A stretch of DNA of 60,637 nucleotides from an uncultured Chitinophagales bacterium (lineage in GTDB: Bacteria; Bacteroidota; Bacteroidia; Chitinophagales; JAHDHT01), in the NCBI GenBank assembly GCA_938023075.1, contig CALHDG010000087.1, positions 1 to 60,637 on the forward strand. The letters run 5' to 3'. Below are positions 7,847 through 16,542 of this stretch, piece by piece. The notes below the pieces were generated by a model. It searched no databases, had not been told where the DNA came from, and saw only the letters and a list, made by a program, of their open reading frames with translations. The translations under genes and the position numbers were made by a program. Numbering within the stretch: position 1 is the first letter of the stretch; each line of letters begins with the position of its first letter.

Positions 7847-9991
7847 TTAATGAATAATTATTTTTTGTGAACTGCTATGATTAATTGACCTCAACTGCAA
7901 CCAATAAACACCTTTAGAAATATTTGGTAAATTAACCGTAGTCTTTTGCTGATTTGGAGCCACCTTGTAACTTTGTATAACTTTGCCATTTAGATCTAAT
8001 AAATGTAAATTTTGTGTATCGCTATGAGAGTTAGATAAGGTAACATTAAATGTTCCTTTATTTGGGTTAGGCACAATGTTGAACAGCTCCTCATTTGTTG
8101 GTATTAATGTTTTATTGCCACCATCCTTGCAAGTCCAAACCTTAGTAGGATACGCCAAATTAAATTGCTTTAAACAAACCGATGCCTCTTCATCTGAACA
8201 AAATAAAAAACCATTTTGATAATATAAATTGCACATAGTGCTGCTTTCAACAAGTATATATTTATGGCTTCTTTTTTCATATTGTTTTATGGTAAGGCCT
8301 TCGCAATTATCAACATCAATTATTGGATTAAGCCATGCGTAGTTATCAAAAAAGAATGGGTCTGCAAGAGTTATACCTTTGCATTGCCAACTATCCAATG
8401 GCTCGCCAAAATTAAAGAACTTTAAACAAGTCGCACGATCACCCGTTTCACAAATAATTGTACCATTCTCAAAATACATACGATCAATACCGGTAATATA
8501 TTGAATGTGTATAAAATAAAAATTGCCAGCTTTGTAAAGGTCTACTTGCGTGCCTGTTTCACAACTGTTTACATTTATAAGATCATTTAACCAAGGATAA
8601 TCAACAAATATTTTCGGTAAGGCATTGCATTCGCCATGGTATGCTACTTCAACATTAGCACAAGCAGCTAAACAGGCATTGCTATAAGTTTCTCCATCTG
8701 CTCCACAAACTGGGTCAACTAGGGTTGTGCATAAGCAATCACTACATTCAGGGTCTTGCACAGCTATTCCAAAATCATTGCCGCAACCAGTAATGGCATC
8801 GGTAGGGCGAAAATAATAATACTCCTGACCTGTTTTTAAAGTTATAAAATTCTCACCGGCTACACCTACTACTATATTACCGGTATAATCCTCTCCTATA
8901 ATGTATTTGCCTGATGCTCCCGTTATGGTAATGCCAACCGTAAATAAATCTTCATTAATACAATAAGGTTTGGTGGTTATGAGATAACCTGGTGCTTCGG
9001 CACGTTCAATTTCGAAACAATCTGTAATAGTGTAAGTGGCTTCGGCATTTAGTATTTCACTAAATGTTGTGGCTGTAAAATTAGGAACATCGCAATTGTT
9101 ATCATAAGCAATACCATAATAGCAAGCACTGTCATCAGCAACCGCAGTGTTGGTTAACACTTCGAAACTATCATCGGCTTTGCTCACCTTCACAAACACA
9201 TAAATAAAATTTCGATTAGGGCTTTCAAAGTCTGTTTCTAAATTAACTACTCCACGACCACAAATTACCGGATTGGAAGTAATTTTACTTGCAGGAACTT
9301 GGCAAGTAAATGCCGGCTCAATTGCTCTAATACAATTTATTTCAATGTTAGTATAGTTTTCACAATTAGTATCAAAATACCTTCCGCTATTGGAGTAAGA
9401 GAATTCTACTTTCTGCCCAACTTCAAAAGAGAATTCATTATAAATATCTTGAACAAAAAACTTAATGAATGGATTGCTTTCGATATAAAATCCGCAACCT
9501 TCCGCATCATTAAATTTTACGATACCCGTTGTTTCATAATTGCAGGCATAGTCACAATAGGTCCAGATAATTTTTCCTTTAGATCGATAATCTTTCTTAA
9601 AATCATCGGCACAATCGTCTTTGCATATCAACTCACCCTCGCAATTAAAAAATTCAGTTTCAACCGGTTTTGGATCAACTGCCGCATCGTAAATGGTAGC
9701 CATACAACCGAAAGCTCCATCATTCAAAGCAAAATAAGTAATTGATTGGTGTTGAAATTGAGTAATGGTGCGCAATGTTCTGCTAGTTGCCTGGTCTATT
9801 TTATCAGCTAACCAAGGCAATTTTAGCGGATTGTCAATAGCACAACTTTTACGAATGTTATAATCCACCGGACTGTAAGCCGATGCTTGATGTGCGATAC
9901 CGATGCTGAAAAATAACAGCAACATGAATTGTAAGATATGGTTAGGTTGGATGAGTTTTACATTAAATAGTTTCTTTGTTAAATAATTCAT
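7847..9991 (-). CDS. Secreted T9SS protein with a Kazal-type inhibitor domain and repeated Cys modules
   Basis: A 714-residue exported protein. The signal peptide region ends near IGIAHQASA. A Kazal-type protease-inhibitor domain lies around residues 415-452 (VDPVCGADGETYSNACLAAC...HGEC). Three related modules of about 80 residues surround it: each has a WL..I motif, a 'Y......C' strand, G..IC, a short Cys/Phe helix and a closing W.C; copy 1 is near the N-terminus and copies 2 and 3 follow the Kazal domain in tandem. The C-terminal ~75 residues (PNPNKGTFNVTLS ... KGVYWLQL ... QKIIIH) are a type A T9SS sorting domain, so the protein is probably exported and attached to the cell surface. A role against foreign proteases is inferred. 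Confidence 0.88.
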   Translation of the reverse strand: MNYLTKKLFNVKLIQPNHILQFMLLLFFSIGIAHQASAYSPVDYNIRKSCAIDNPLKLPWLADKIDQATSRTLRTITQFQHQSITYFALNDGAFGCMATIYDAAVDPKPVETEFFNCEGELICKDDCADDFKKDYRSKGKIIWTYCDYACNYETTGIVKFNDAEGCGFYIESNPFIKFFVQDIYNEFSFEVGQKVEFSYSNSGRYFDTNCENYTNIEINCIRAIEPAFTCQVPASKITSNPVICGRGVVNLETDFESPNRNFIYVFVKVSKADDSFEVLTNTAVADDSACYYGIAYDNNCDVPNFTATTFSEILNAEATYTITDCFEIERAEAPGYLITTKPYCINEDLFTVGITITGASGKYIIGEDYTGNIVVGVAGENFITLKTGQEYYYFRPTDAITGCGNDFGIAVQDPECSDCLCTTLVDPVCGADGETYSNACLAACANVEVAYHGECNALPKIFVDYPWLNDLINVNSCETGTQVDLYKAGNFYFIHIQYITGIDRMYFENGTIICETGDRATCLKFFNFGEPLDSWQCKGITLADPFFFDNYAWLNPIIDVDNCEGLTIKQYEKRSHKYILVESSTMCNLYYQNGFLFCSDEEASVCLKQFNLAYPTKVWTCKDGGNKTLIPTNEELFNIVPNPNKGTFNVTLSNSHSDTQNLHLLDLNGKVIQSYKVAPNQQKTTVNLPNISKGVYWLQLRSINHSSSQKIIIH

Positions 9992-10312
9992 GTTTTTGTG
10001 AGTTTAAAATTAAAAAATATGATAAAACGACTGTGTAACGATCACTTATTTAATCATAAATTGACTTGTAGGTAAATGCAGGCATTTATATTTTCATTAA
10101 GTACAAAATAAACTTTTGTATAAAAAATTATACCAGTCTCAATTGTTTAATAACCTAATAGTTTCAAAAAATTGTAATGCAAATATAGCAGAAAATTATG
10201 ACATGTAAATCCAAAATATGCAACCTTCAAAAAAAAGACTTGTCTTTAAAGGAAAATAAACAATCAATTGTTGAAGTTCTTTATTCAATCAAATAAATTA
10301 ATTGAACAGTAT
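9992..10312. other. Divergent intergenic region with a short palindrome
   Basis: About 320 bases separate the T9SS protein gene and the ECF-sigma operon, which diverge, so promoters for both should lie here. I see no confident TTG/TAnnTTTG pair. The clearest structure is the perfect inverted repeat AAAGAC-TT-GTCTTT at 10234-10247, upstream of the sigma operon, which could be an operator. No gene remnant is recognised. Confidence 0.4.
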
Positions 10313-11059
10313 ATGCTAAAATTAAAAATGTTGAGTTGCCTATTGTTGTTACTTTCTTTAACAATAGTACAAGCACAAACAAAAGTACAAAACCAAACTG
10401 CTACACACGATCAATTTTTAACCGATAAAAATGGTGTTCGGATATCCGGTTTTCTAAGCTTAGATTCTGAGTTTTCTGCAATTGGAAATAATTTAGCGGT
10501 TGGCAATGGGGCAAGTTTAGGATTGATTTTCAATCGCTCATTATATTTTGGACTTTATGGAATGGGCGTGGTATATGATTTACCAAATTTAGATTATGAT
10601 TTTCATATTGATGATTACGAACAGTATGATAGCTTATACAATTATAACTTTAAAGTGTTAGGGCACGGTGGCTTATTGATTGGTGGAGTTTTTCAACCAC
10701 ACAAAATATTTCATGGTGGTGCAAGTTTAAGATTAGGCTATGGTGATTTAGCCATGTTTGATTACGATAATGATATAGTAACGAACGATTTTACTTTTAT
10801 TATTTCCCCTCAGCTTGAAGCAGAAATTAATGTAGCACGTTGGTTTAAAATTAAAGCTGCCGGTGGTTATCGCTTTGCAACAGATTTGCGGACTGATTTA
10901 TTTTATGATAAAAGTTATGTGAATAGTCCAACAGGTAGCTTATCGTTAATATTTGGTTGGTTTGGTGCAAGAAAGGATAAACATGCCAAAAGAAATAAAA
11001 CCAATGATACACCTAAGCGAAAATGGTTTAACAAAGATGGAAGACAAATTTCTCTATAA
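10313..11059 (+). CDS. Outer-membrane protein heading the ECF sigma operon
   Basis: A predicted 248-residue outer-membrane protein. I choose the ATG that starts MLKLKMLSCLLLLLSLTIVQAQ, a textbook signal peptide; an ATG 45 nt further upstream is also in frame but adds a charged extension ahead of the signal. The mature part is rich in Gly, Tyr and Asp and alternates in beta fashion (LYFGLYGMGVVYDLPNLDYDF..., GGASLRLGYGDLAMFDYD). The tail is strongly basic (RKDKHAKRNKTN...), unusual for a barrel end. No specific family is recognised. Only nine nucleotides separate it from the sigma gene, so it is likely the first gene of that operon. Confidence 0.7.
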   Translation: MLKLKMLSCLLLLLSLTIVQAQTKVQNQTATHDQFLTDKNGVRISGFLSLDSEFSAIGNNLAVGNGASLGLIFNRSLYFGLYGMGVVYDLPNLDYDFHIDDYEQYDSLYNYNFKVLGHGGLLIGGVFQPHKIFHGGASLRLGYGDLAMFDYDNDIVTNDFTFIISPQLEAEINVARWFKIKAAGGYRFATDLRTDLFYDKSYVNSPTGSLSLIFGWFGARKDKHAKRNKTNDTPKRKWFNKDGRQISL

Positions 11060-11068
11060 GAACTTTAG

Positions 11069-11665
11069 GTGATAGTAGCAGTTAAAACAAATCATATTCT
11101 TGAATCAGCAGAATTGAAAGAACCTGTTTATGTACAACATAAAAACCTGATTGAGCAAAGCAAAAAAGGAGACCGAACGGCTCAGTTTGCCTTGTACAAT
11201 CAATATGTAGATGCTATGTTTCAAATTAGTTTGCGGATGTTAAACAACCGTGCCGATGCAGAGGATATATTACAAGAAAGTTTTGTAAAAGCTTTTAATA
11301 AACTAACACAATTTAAATATGAAAGTTCGTTTGGTGCCTGGTTAAAAAGGATTGTAATTAATAATTGTATTAACCAATTAAATAAAAGAAAACTCAATTG
11401 GATTACTATAGAAGAGGTGCGATTTGAAGACAACCTAACTATCAATGAGCCAGATGAAATATTGTTCAATCAGTTACCCAAAATTCAAAAAATTAAAGAA
11501 AGTATTCAACAATTACCCGATGGTTTTAGAGTAGTGTTGACTTTATATTTGTTAGAAGGTTATGACCATAAAGAGATCAGCCAGATTTTAAATATATCGG
11601 AATCAACCTCTAAAACACAATACCATAGAGCAAAAAATAAATTGAAACAATTAGTCAAAATGTGA
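11069..11665 (+). CDS. RNA polymerase ECF sigma factor
   Basis: A 198-residue sigma-70 family ECF factor. Region 2 covers roughly residues 40-105 (YNQYVDAMFQISLRMLNNRADAEDILQ..., then SSFGAWLKRIVINNCIN), and region 4 covers roughly 140-195 (LPDGFRVVLTLYLLEGYDHKEI followed by the helix-turn-helix ISESTSKTQYHRAKNKLKQL). It directs RNA polymerase core to a small regulon, typically envelope-related. The start is a GTG nine nucleotides after the preceding stop. It is followed after four nucleotides by a membrane-anchored anti-sigma-like gene. Confidence 0.93.
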   Translation: MIVAVKTNHILESAELKEPVYVQHKNLIEQSKKGDRTAQFALYNQYVDAMFQISLRMLNNRADAEDILQESFVKAFNKLTQFKYESSFGAWLKRIVINNCINQLNKRKLNWITIEEVRFEDNLTINEPDEILFNQLPKIQKIKESIQQLPDGFRVVLTLYLLEGYDHKEISQILNISESTSKTQYHRAKNKLKQLVKM

Positions 11666-11669
11666 GGCA

Positions 11670-12200
11670 ATGGACGATTTTGAAGTATATATAAAAAGTA
11701 ACAGCAATCAGTTTAAAGAAGAGCCATTAGATAAAGCCTTGCTTTGGGAAAAAATTGAACAAGATTTAGATGCGAAAACCCAATTGAAGGTGTTTGTATT
11801 ATCTCCCATTTTAAAAGTGGCTGCAATAGTTACAATATTTTTTGGCTTTGGATTATTGGCTTACTTAATCAATAACAAACAAACGCCTCATAATCAATAT
11901 GCTGATGAGATAATTGAAATTGAAGCACACTATAATCATTTGATCAACCTTAAGATCAATCAAATAGAAAACACACAGCCACTTACTGCATCCGAAAAAA
12001 ATACCTATTTAAAAATATTTGAAGATTTAGATAAAGCTGCTATTGATCTTCATCAAGAATTACAGCAAAACATCAATAATGAAGTGCTAGTTGAAGCGAT
12101 GGTTCAAAATTATAAACAACGATTGCACTTGTTAGAATTGTTACAAAGCCGTTCACAAAAAAATAAAATAAAACATAATGAAAAGGTCATTCTTATATAA
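11670..12200 (+). CDS. Putative anti-sigma factor, single-pass membrane protein
   Basis: A 176-residue protein with a ~40-residue cytosolic N-terminus (MDDFEVYIKSNSNQFKEEP...LLWEKIEQDL), one transmembrane helix at about 42-67 (LKVAAIVTIFFGFGLLAYLI) and a helical periplasmic part. This layout and its position immediately after an ECF sigma gene are typical of anti-sigma factors, though no zinc-binding ZAS motif (HxxxCxxC) is present. It would hold the sigma factor at the membrane until an envelope signal arrives. It overlaps the next gene by 23 nt, implying coupled translation. The assignment rests mainly on position and topology. Confidence 0.7.
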   Translation: MDDFEVYIKSNSNQFKEEPLDKALLWEKIEQDLDAKTQLKVFVLSPILKVAAIVTIFFGFGLLAYLINNKQTPHNQYADEIIEIEAHYNHLINLKINQIENTQPLTASEKNTYLKIFEDLDKAAIDLHQELQQNINNEVLVEAMVQNYKQRLHLLELLQSRSQKNKIKHNEKVILI

Positions 12201-13266
12201 TATTACAACAATAGTTATTCTACTTACTTTAAGTGAAAACATGCTATTTGCACACCATCGCCTAACCGAAGAAATTACCCAAGTTTTTGAAGTAGGCGAT
12301 CAACCAACCTTAATTATTGATAATAAGCATGGAAATATAGATTGTAAAGTTTGGGAAAAGGATAGTATTAAAATTGTGATTGAAATTGAAGTAGAAGGCA
12401 ATGATAAACATCAAGTGGAAGAAGCGATACATAATATTATTCCACGCTTTTCATTTTTTGAAAATGTGGTGGAGGTAGAAACAAAAATTATCAAAGAAAG
12501 AAAAAGCCTTTTGGAACGCTTGGTTGAGGCAGTTGATATTTTTGATAAACACGATATTGATGTAGATTATACGGTTTGGGCACCGGCAAGTACTTCTATG
12601 GATATTAAAAATAAATTTGGTGATGTGTTGTTAGAAAACTTTAGTAGTCCGGCACGGGTTGATATTAGTTATGGTGATTTAAGAACGGATGTAATTCCGG
12701 TGAATTCGAAATTGGATTTGAAATTTGGTAAACTGATTGTGCAACGTATTGAACAAGCAGAAATGAATTTGAAACATTACACTGCCAAAATTAAGTCAGC
12801 TAACAATTTACAATTAACATCTTCGGGTAGCGATATTCAAATTATAAAGTTACATACCTTAGATGTTGAATCGAACAAAGACGATATTGAAATAGATTCG
12901 TTGGGAAGCATTAATGGAACTGCAAGACTTTCGGACTTTACTTTTAATTATGTGTATGATTCTACTTGGCTAAATTTACAGAATGTGGCTTTAGAAATAG
13001 ATGCCATTGCCCCGGCGTTCAATAATTTTGAGATTGATCAAACCGGTTCGCATATCAATGTGAATATAAAGGGAACTGCATTTAAACTAAAAGTTGATCT
13101 TGAAGGTAGTGAAATGACTGTACCCAAAACGGTGTACAAAATAGCCAAAGATGTAATAGATGAAAAGAAAAATCATCGCCGGGTGAATTTAATTTATGGT
13201 GAGCATCCAAAACAAACGGTGGTACTTTCCGGTAAAAATGGTAGTTTTAATTTGTTTGATTTTTAA
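12178..13266 (+). CDS. Exported DUF4097-like (putative adhesin) protein
   Basis: A 362-residue protein with a signal peptide (KRSFLYNITTIVILLTLSENMLFA) followed by a repetitive beta-strand pattern: 'FEVGDQPTLIIDNKHGNIDCKVWEKDSIKI', 'VWAPASTSMDIKNKFGDVLLEN' and 'DISYGDLRTDV'. The alternation of 'vpl...l.v...G.v.i' turns is the mark of DUF4097-type beta-helical proteins, often called putative adhesins and commonly encoded in ECF sigma/anti-sigma operons of Bacteroidota. Location is expected to be periplasmic or on the surface. Its biochemical role is not established. It is the last gene of the operon. Confidence 0.75.
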   Translation: MKRSFLYNITTIVILLTLSENMLFAHHRLTEEITQVFEVGDQPTLIIDNKHGNIDCKVWEKDSIKIVIEIEVEGNDKHQVEEAIHNIIPRFSFFENVVEVETKIIKERKSLLERLVEAVDIFDKHDIDVDYTVWAPASTSMDIKNKFGDVLLENFSSPARVDISYGDLRTDVIPVNSKLDLKFGKLIVQRIEQAEMNLKHYTAKIKSANNLQLTSSGSDIQIIKLHTLDVESNKDDIEIDSLGSINGTARLSDFTFNYVYDSTWLNLQNVALEIDAIAPAFNNFEIDQTGSHINVNIKGTAFKLKVDLEGSEMTVPKTVYKIAKDVIDEKKNHRRVNLIYGEHPKQTVVLSGKNGSFNLFDF

Positions 13267-13302
13267 GCTTTGATATTTTTGCTACCGACAGCAAGTTTCT
13301 TT

Positions 13303-13902
13303 TTATTTTTTCCAGCCAACCGTTTTTTTCCATTGGTCCAATTCTATTTTTCGGTTTAAAAAATCTTTTGGTGGCGTTTGATTTTCGTTATTTACTTGTG
13401 CTCGCATAATTTGAGTTTGTTCTTCAAGCGTATTCAATCCAATAGATAGTCTACGTTGGTTTACTTTTGCCAAATCATCATAATCTTGTGGACTCATGGC
13501 TCCATGTTCATCCCAATCAAATTGAGTTCCGTACAATTGTGGTTTACCTTCAAATACAGCTATCCGGTCAGTCAAATACGCTAAATTGATGGGGTTAGCC
13601 GTTTTTTCATTAACCGCCTTTTCTAATAATGCCGCACACTTTTTCATAAAGGCAGGTTGCCCGATAGCGTGTTGTATAACCAACCAAGCTGCATCGCTAC
13701 TTGCTTTCCCTACTTTGTCAATAGTTGGATAGCCAATGGATTCCATTATTTCGTTCAAAATTGCTGCGTTTTGCTTGTGTACCTTTGCCATATCTTTATG
13801 GTATCCATGACCAAGTTCTCCATTTCGGATGAGCCTGTTGCGAAGTTCCAAGTCTTTATTTTTTAGTTCGATTATTTGTTTGGCAATTTCTTTAAATTTC
13901 AT
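13303..13902 (-). CDS. DUF6624-type protein
   Basis: A 199-residue cytosolic protein. The central block SSDAAWLVIQHAIGQPAFMKKCAALLEKA, followed by YLTDRIAVFEGKPQLYGTQFDWDEHG, matches the DUF6624 pattern (AAWL..QHAD..P.FQ......YL.DR......G..Q.YGTQ). No enzymatic function is known for the family. The first 40 residues are helical and charged. It ends close to the convergent sigma-operon end (36 nt apart) and is 25 nt downstream of the VOC protein gene on the same strand, perhaps an operon. Confidence 0.8.
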   Translation of the reverse strand: MKFKEIAKQIIELKNKDLELRNRLIRNGELGHGYHKDMAKVHKQNAAILNEIMESIGYPTIDKVGKASSDAAWLVIQHAIGQPAFMKKCAALLEKAVNEKTANPINLAYLTDRIAVFEGKPQLYGTQFDWDEHGAMSPQDYDDLAKVNQRRLSIGLNTLEEQTQIMRAQVNNENQTPPKDFLNRKIELDQWKKTVGWKK

Positions 13903-13927
13903 TTTGGTTAGTTAATTCTACTATTGC

Positions 13928-14326
13928 TTATTGAAGGTTCAACTGCCAAGACATACCAAATTGATCTTCCACCCAACCAAACTTCTGGCTGAAACCATAG
14001 TTGTTTAAAGGCATCATTACTTTTCCGTTTTCAGATAACTTTGTGAATAAACGGTCAAGTTCGTTTTCGTTTACACATTCAACATAATTGGAGACGGCAG
14101 GTGTAAAATCCCATTTATGAATCGGTGGGCTGTCGCTGCACATAAATAGTTTGCCATCCAAACTAAAGGTAGCAGACATGATGGTTCCTTCTTTTCCTGG
14201 TTCTTCCTTTCCCCAACGTGTTAAATTCACAATTTCGGAATTGTCAAACAACTCCACGTAAAAGTTCATGGCTTGTTCTGCGTCTTCTTTTTGAAAAGTC
14301 AAGAATGTGATAATTTTTTGGTTCAT
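13928..14326 (-). CDS. VOC/PhnB-like glyoxalase-superfamily protein
   Basis: A 132-residue protein of the vicinal-oxygen-chelate superfamily, PhnB/3-demethylubiquinone-methyltransferase-like subgroup. Signature elements are KIITFLTFQKEDAEQAMNFY at the start, ATFSLDGKLFMCSDS in the middle, and GWVEDQFGMSWQLNL at the end, where the family ends in 'G.V.D.FG..W.l'. Members bind small molecules or metals and some confer drug resistance, but the specific activity cannot be told from sequence. It precedes the DUF6624 gene on the same strand. Confidence 0.88.
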   Translation of the reverse strand: MNQKIITFLTFQKEDAEQAMNFYVELFDNSEIVNLTRWGKEEPGKEGTIMSATFSLDGKLFMCSDSPPIHKWDFTPAVSNYVECVNENELDRLFTKLSENGKVMMPLNNYGFSQKFGWVEDQFGMSWQLNLQ

Positions 14327-14386
14327 TGTTTATAAATTTCGATAACGTAAATATACAAACTTTTAATGCAAATTCCTATTTTGAGA

Positions 14387-14797
14387 TCAAGCCTCCAAAA
14401 ATCGCTGCAACTCATCGGCAGTTGGTATCCGGCAAGTATCATGTTTGCCAAACCAACGATAACGGTTTTTGGCTACAAAGTCATAAATAATATTTCTAAA
14501 ACGGATGGGCAAAAATGAAAAGATAGAAAGGTATTTAAAAGGCTTATCTAAATGTTTGGCAATACGCAATGCCGCTTCTGATTTGTGATAGAGCTGCCCT
14601 TTATTAAAAAAGTAAATAGTTGATAACTGCTGAAGACTGATGTCATACTGTTTAAAAAAATTAAGAGCAAAGGGAGATTGTAGAGAACTGAAATATAAAT
14701 TTTCCGAGCTATTGTGTTTCATTACAAAATCAACTGTATGGTTGCATAAATTGCAAACCCCATCAAAAAAAACAATATGTTCGTATCGCTTGTTCAT
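14387..14797 (-). CDS. Thiol-disulfide oxidoreductase DCC family protein (DUF393)
   Basis: A 136-residue DCC-family protein. The defining motif DGVCNLCN (residues 12-19) contains the CxxC pair of this thioredoxin-like family, and the typical YFSSLQSPFA and STIYFFNKGQLYHKSEAALRIA blocks follow. The substrate is unknown; proteins of this family are thought to act as small thiol oxidoreductases. Length is normal. It lies 59 nt from the EamA transporter gene upstream on the same strand. Confidence 0.9.
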   Translation of the reverse strand: MNKRYEHIVFFDGVCNLCNHTVDFVMKHNSSENLYFSSLQSPFALNFFKQYDISLQQLSTIYFFNKGQLYHKSEAALRIAKHLDKPFKYLSIFSFLPIRFRNIIYDFVAKNRYRWFGKHDTCRIPTADELQRFLEA

Positions 14798-14856
14798 CCA
14801 ATTAATCTAATAAGTATAACTAATTATAGTGCTATATTAGTTCCATCTAAACATAA

Positions 14857-15762
14857 TCATTTAGAAAGGTGTGCTTGTTTTTTTAAACTAAATCCACTAA
14901 CCAAAAATACGGCGGTAAAAATTAAGATGCACGAAATAATTTTCACCGTATCTAAAGTATCTACTTTTAGTACAACCGATAAGATGGTGTTGACTATAAC
15001 CTGAAAATATATGTAAAAGCCCACCATGGAGGCATTAACTCTTTTTAAGGCATAAATGTTTAATAAATAAGTACCAAAGGTGGCAAACAAAATAACATAA
15101 CTAATAGCGAGCCAATTGTTTATGCTAATGCTTTGCCAATCGGTTTGCCACACCTCTTTAAAAGTAACCGGTAGCATAGCCAATAAGCCAAACAAAAATA
15201 CCCACTTAATAACGGTGAGTGGCTTGTACTTTTTCATGAGCGATTTAACATACACTAAATAAAACGAATAGCTCACCACATTCCCACAAATCAACAAATC
15301 GCCCGATAAGCTGGCAGTACTTGACCCTTTAGAGGTACTGCCAACAATTAAAATAATGGAACCGGTTAAGCCCAATAAAATACCCAATACTTTTTTTATA
15401 CCGATGGATTCTTTCAACATTAAATAAGAAAAAATTAACACCACTACGGGAGTAGTGATAACAATAATAGAAGCATTAATGGTACTGGTTAAAGCTAAGC
15501 CCGAGAGAAAAAGTGTTTGGTTAATGGTAATGCCGGTTATGCCACAAACCATTAATTTAAAAAAATCTTTACGTTCAATTTTTTCTGTATCTTTTAAAAT
15601 TAAGTGTAGTAACCAAAACAAAATCATAACCGTAGAAGCTCTTAAAAAAGTAAGTGCCAAGGGTAAAATGGCTTCGGACATCGCACCCTTTGCCACCGTA
15701 TAGTTAATACCATAAAACAGCGAGACGCAACTTAGGGCAACATGAGCCTTCCAGTTTTTCAA
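14857..15762 (-). CDS. EamA/DMT-superfamily transporter
   Basis: A 301-residue inner-membrane protein with ten predicted helices arranged as two EamA repeats, the hallmark of the drug/metabolite transporter superfamily. Helix 1 begins HVALSCVSLFYGINYTVAKG, and the end of repeat 1 reads VLGILLGLTGSIILIVG. Members export amino acids, nucleotides or other small metabolites; the cargo is not predictable here. Translation probably starts at the first ATG (MKNWKAHVAL). A second EamA paralogue is encoded about 20 kb away in the opposite orientation, but the two are clearly divergent. Confidence 0.9.
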   Translation of the reverse strand: MKNWKAHVALSCVSLFYGINYTVAKGAMSEAILPLALTFLRASTVMILFWLLHLILKDTEKIERKDFFKLMVCGITGITINQTLFLSGLALTSTINASIIVITTPVVVLIFSYLMLKESIGIKKVLGILLGLTGSIILIVGSTSKGSSTASLSGDLLICGNVVSYSFYLVYVKSLMKKYKPLTVIKWVFLFGLLAMLPVTFKEVWQTDWQSISINNWLAISYVILFATFGTYLLNIYALKRVNASMVGFYIYFQVIVNTILSVVLKVDTLDTVKIISCILIFTAVFLVSGFSLKKQAHLSK

Positions 15763-15809
15763 ACTATAAAATTGATCTTAAATTAGTTGAATATTGATAA
15801 GTGTATAAT

Positions 15810-16304
15810 TTAAAATGTGATCGATTCTTCCACCACATCACCAGCAAAAAGGAAACCGGCTTTTTCTTGCTTATAAAAAATTTGAACCAGATTTTGCTGT
15901 TGTGGAAACTGCTCAAACATCATCTTGTTTTTCATAGCAATACGCTTCACCTTTTTTTTATGATGAATAGGGCTAAATTCAATAGTAGTTATACCATAGT
16001 CCACCCATTTTTTCGATAAACTTAACTCCACCGGTTTTTTGTTAATGTACAATTCAATAGTTTCATTTAAATATGCCGTTATCAACGCATCACAATTTTC
16101 TACTTCTTTGCTTTCGCCCAAATGTACATCAGTAATAAAATATTTATTTAAAGCGTATTCAAAATGATCGGTTTCAATTGTCAACTCCACTTCAAAAGAG
16201 CGCGTCTCTTTATTGTACTGCATACTCATTAAAGTAGAATGGTTATCGTGCACTAAACTGCTGCCGAAAATAGTAAAAGTAGAAATTAAAAAATATAACA
16301 TCAT
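15810..16304 (-). CDS. DUF6702-like exported protein
   Basis: A 164-residue protein with a hydrophobic N-terminus (MMLYFLISTFTIFGSSLVHD) serving as signal peptide or anchor. The block STLMSMQYNKETRSFEVELTIETDHFEYAL matches the DUF6702 pattern of Bacteroidota (H.f..s...i.yn...k.leIs.kif.dDfe.aL), and the end has a Q.NLVQIFYKQEKAGFLFAGD block. These proteins often accompany peptidase or membrane genes, but no function is established. It is followed by the EamA gene and preceded by a structured repeat element. Confidence 0.7.
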   Translation of the reverse strand: MMLYFLISTFTIFGSSLVHDNHSTLMSMQYNKETRSFEVELTIETDHFEYALNKYFITDVHLGESKEVENCDALITAYLNETIELYINKKPVELSLSKKWVDYGITTIEFSPIHHKKKVKRIAMKNKMMFEQFPQQQNLVQIFYKQEKAGFLFAGDVVEESITF

Positions 16305-16386
16305 ATAAAAATCACAACAAAGATAAAGCTATTTGTTAGAAAACGGTTGACCTATTAAAATTGCATGTAAATAGTTCGCATGATTA

Positions 16387-16500
16387 GAAGCGAAAGGATA
16401 AAACAGGTTGGAAACGGGCTCCCCGCTTTCCGCTCAAATGCCATTTGCCTGCGCTGCAAAAGCCACTCAAAATGGCATAACCGCTGCAATCGGGGCTAAA
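16387..16500 (-). ncRNA. Structured intergenic element, copy B (candidate Flavo-1-like RNA)
   Basis: Minus-strand order: TAGCCCCGATTG, AGCGG, variable stem, AGCGG, AAAGCGGGG, then a tail ending TTTCGCTTC. The variable stem ATGCCATTT/AAATGGCAT is a perfect nine-pair helix of different sequence from the other copies. It sits between two minus-strand membrane-protein genes. Confidence 0.7.
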
Positions 16501-16542
16501 CTTCCAACCTCACTAGTACTTAAAAACACATTAAATTTAAAG

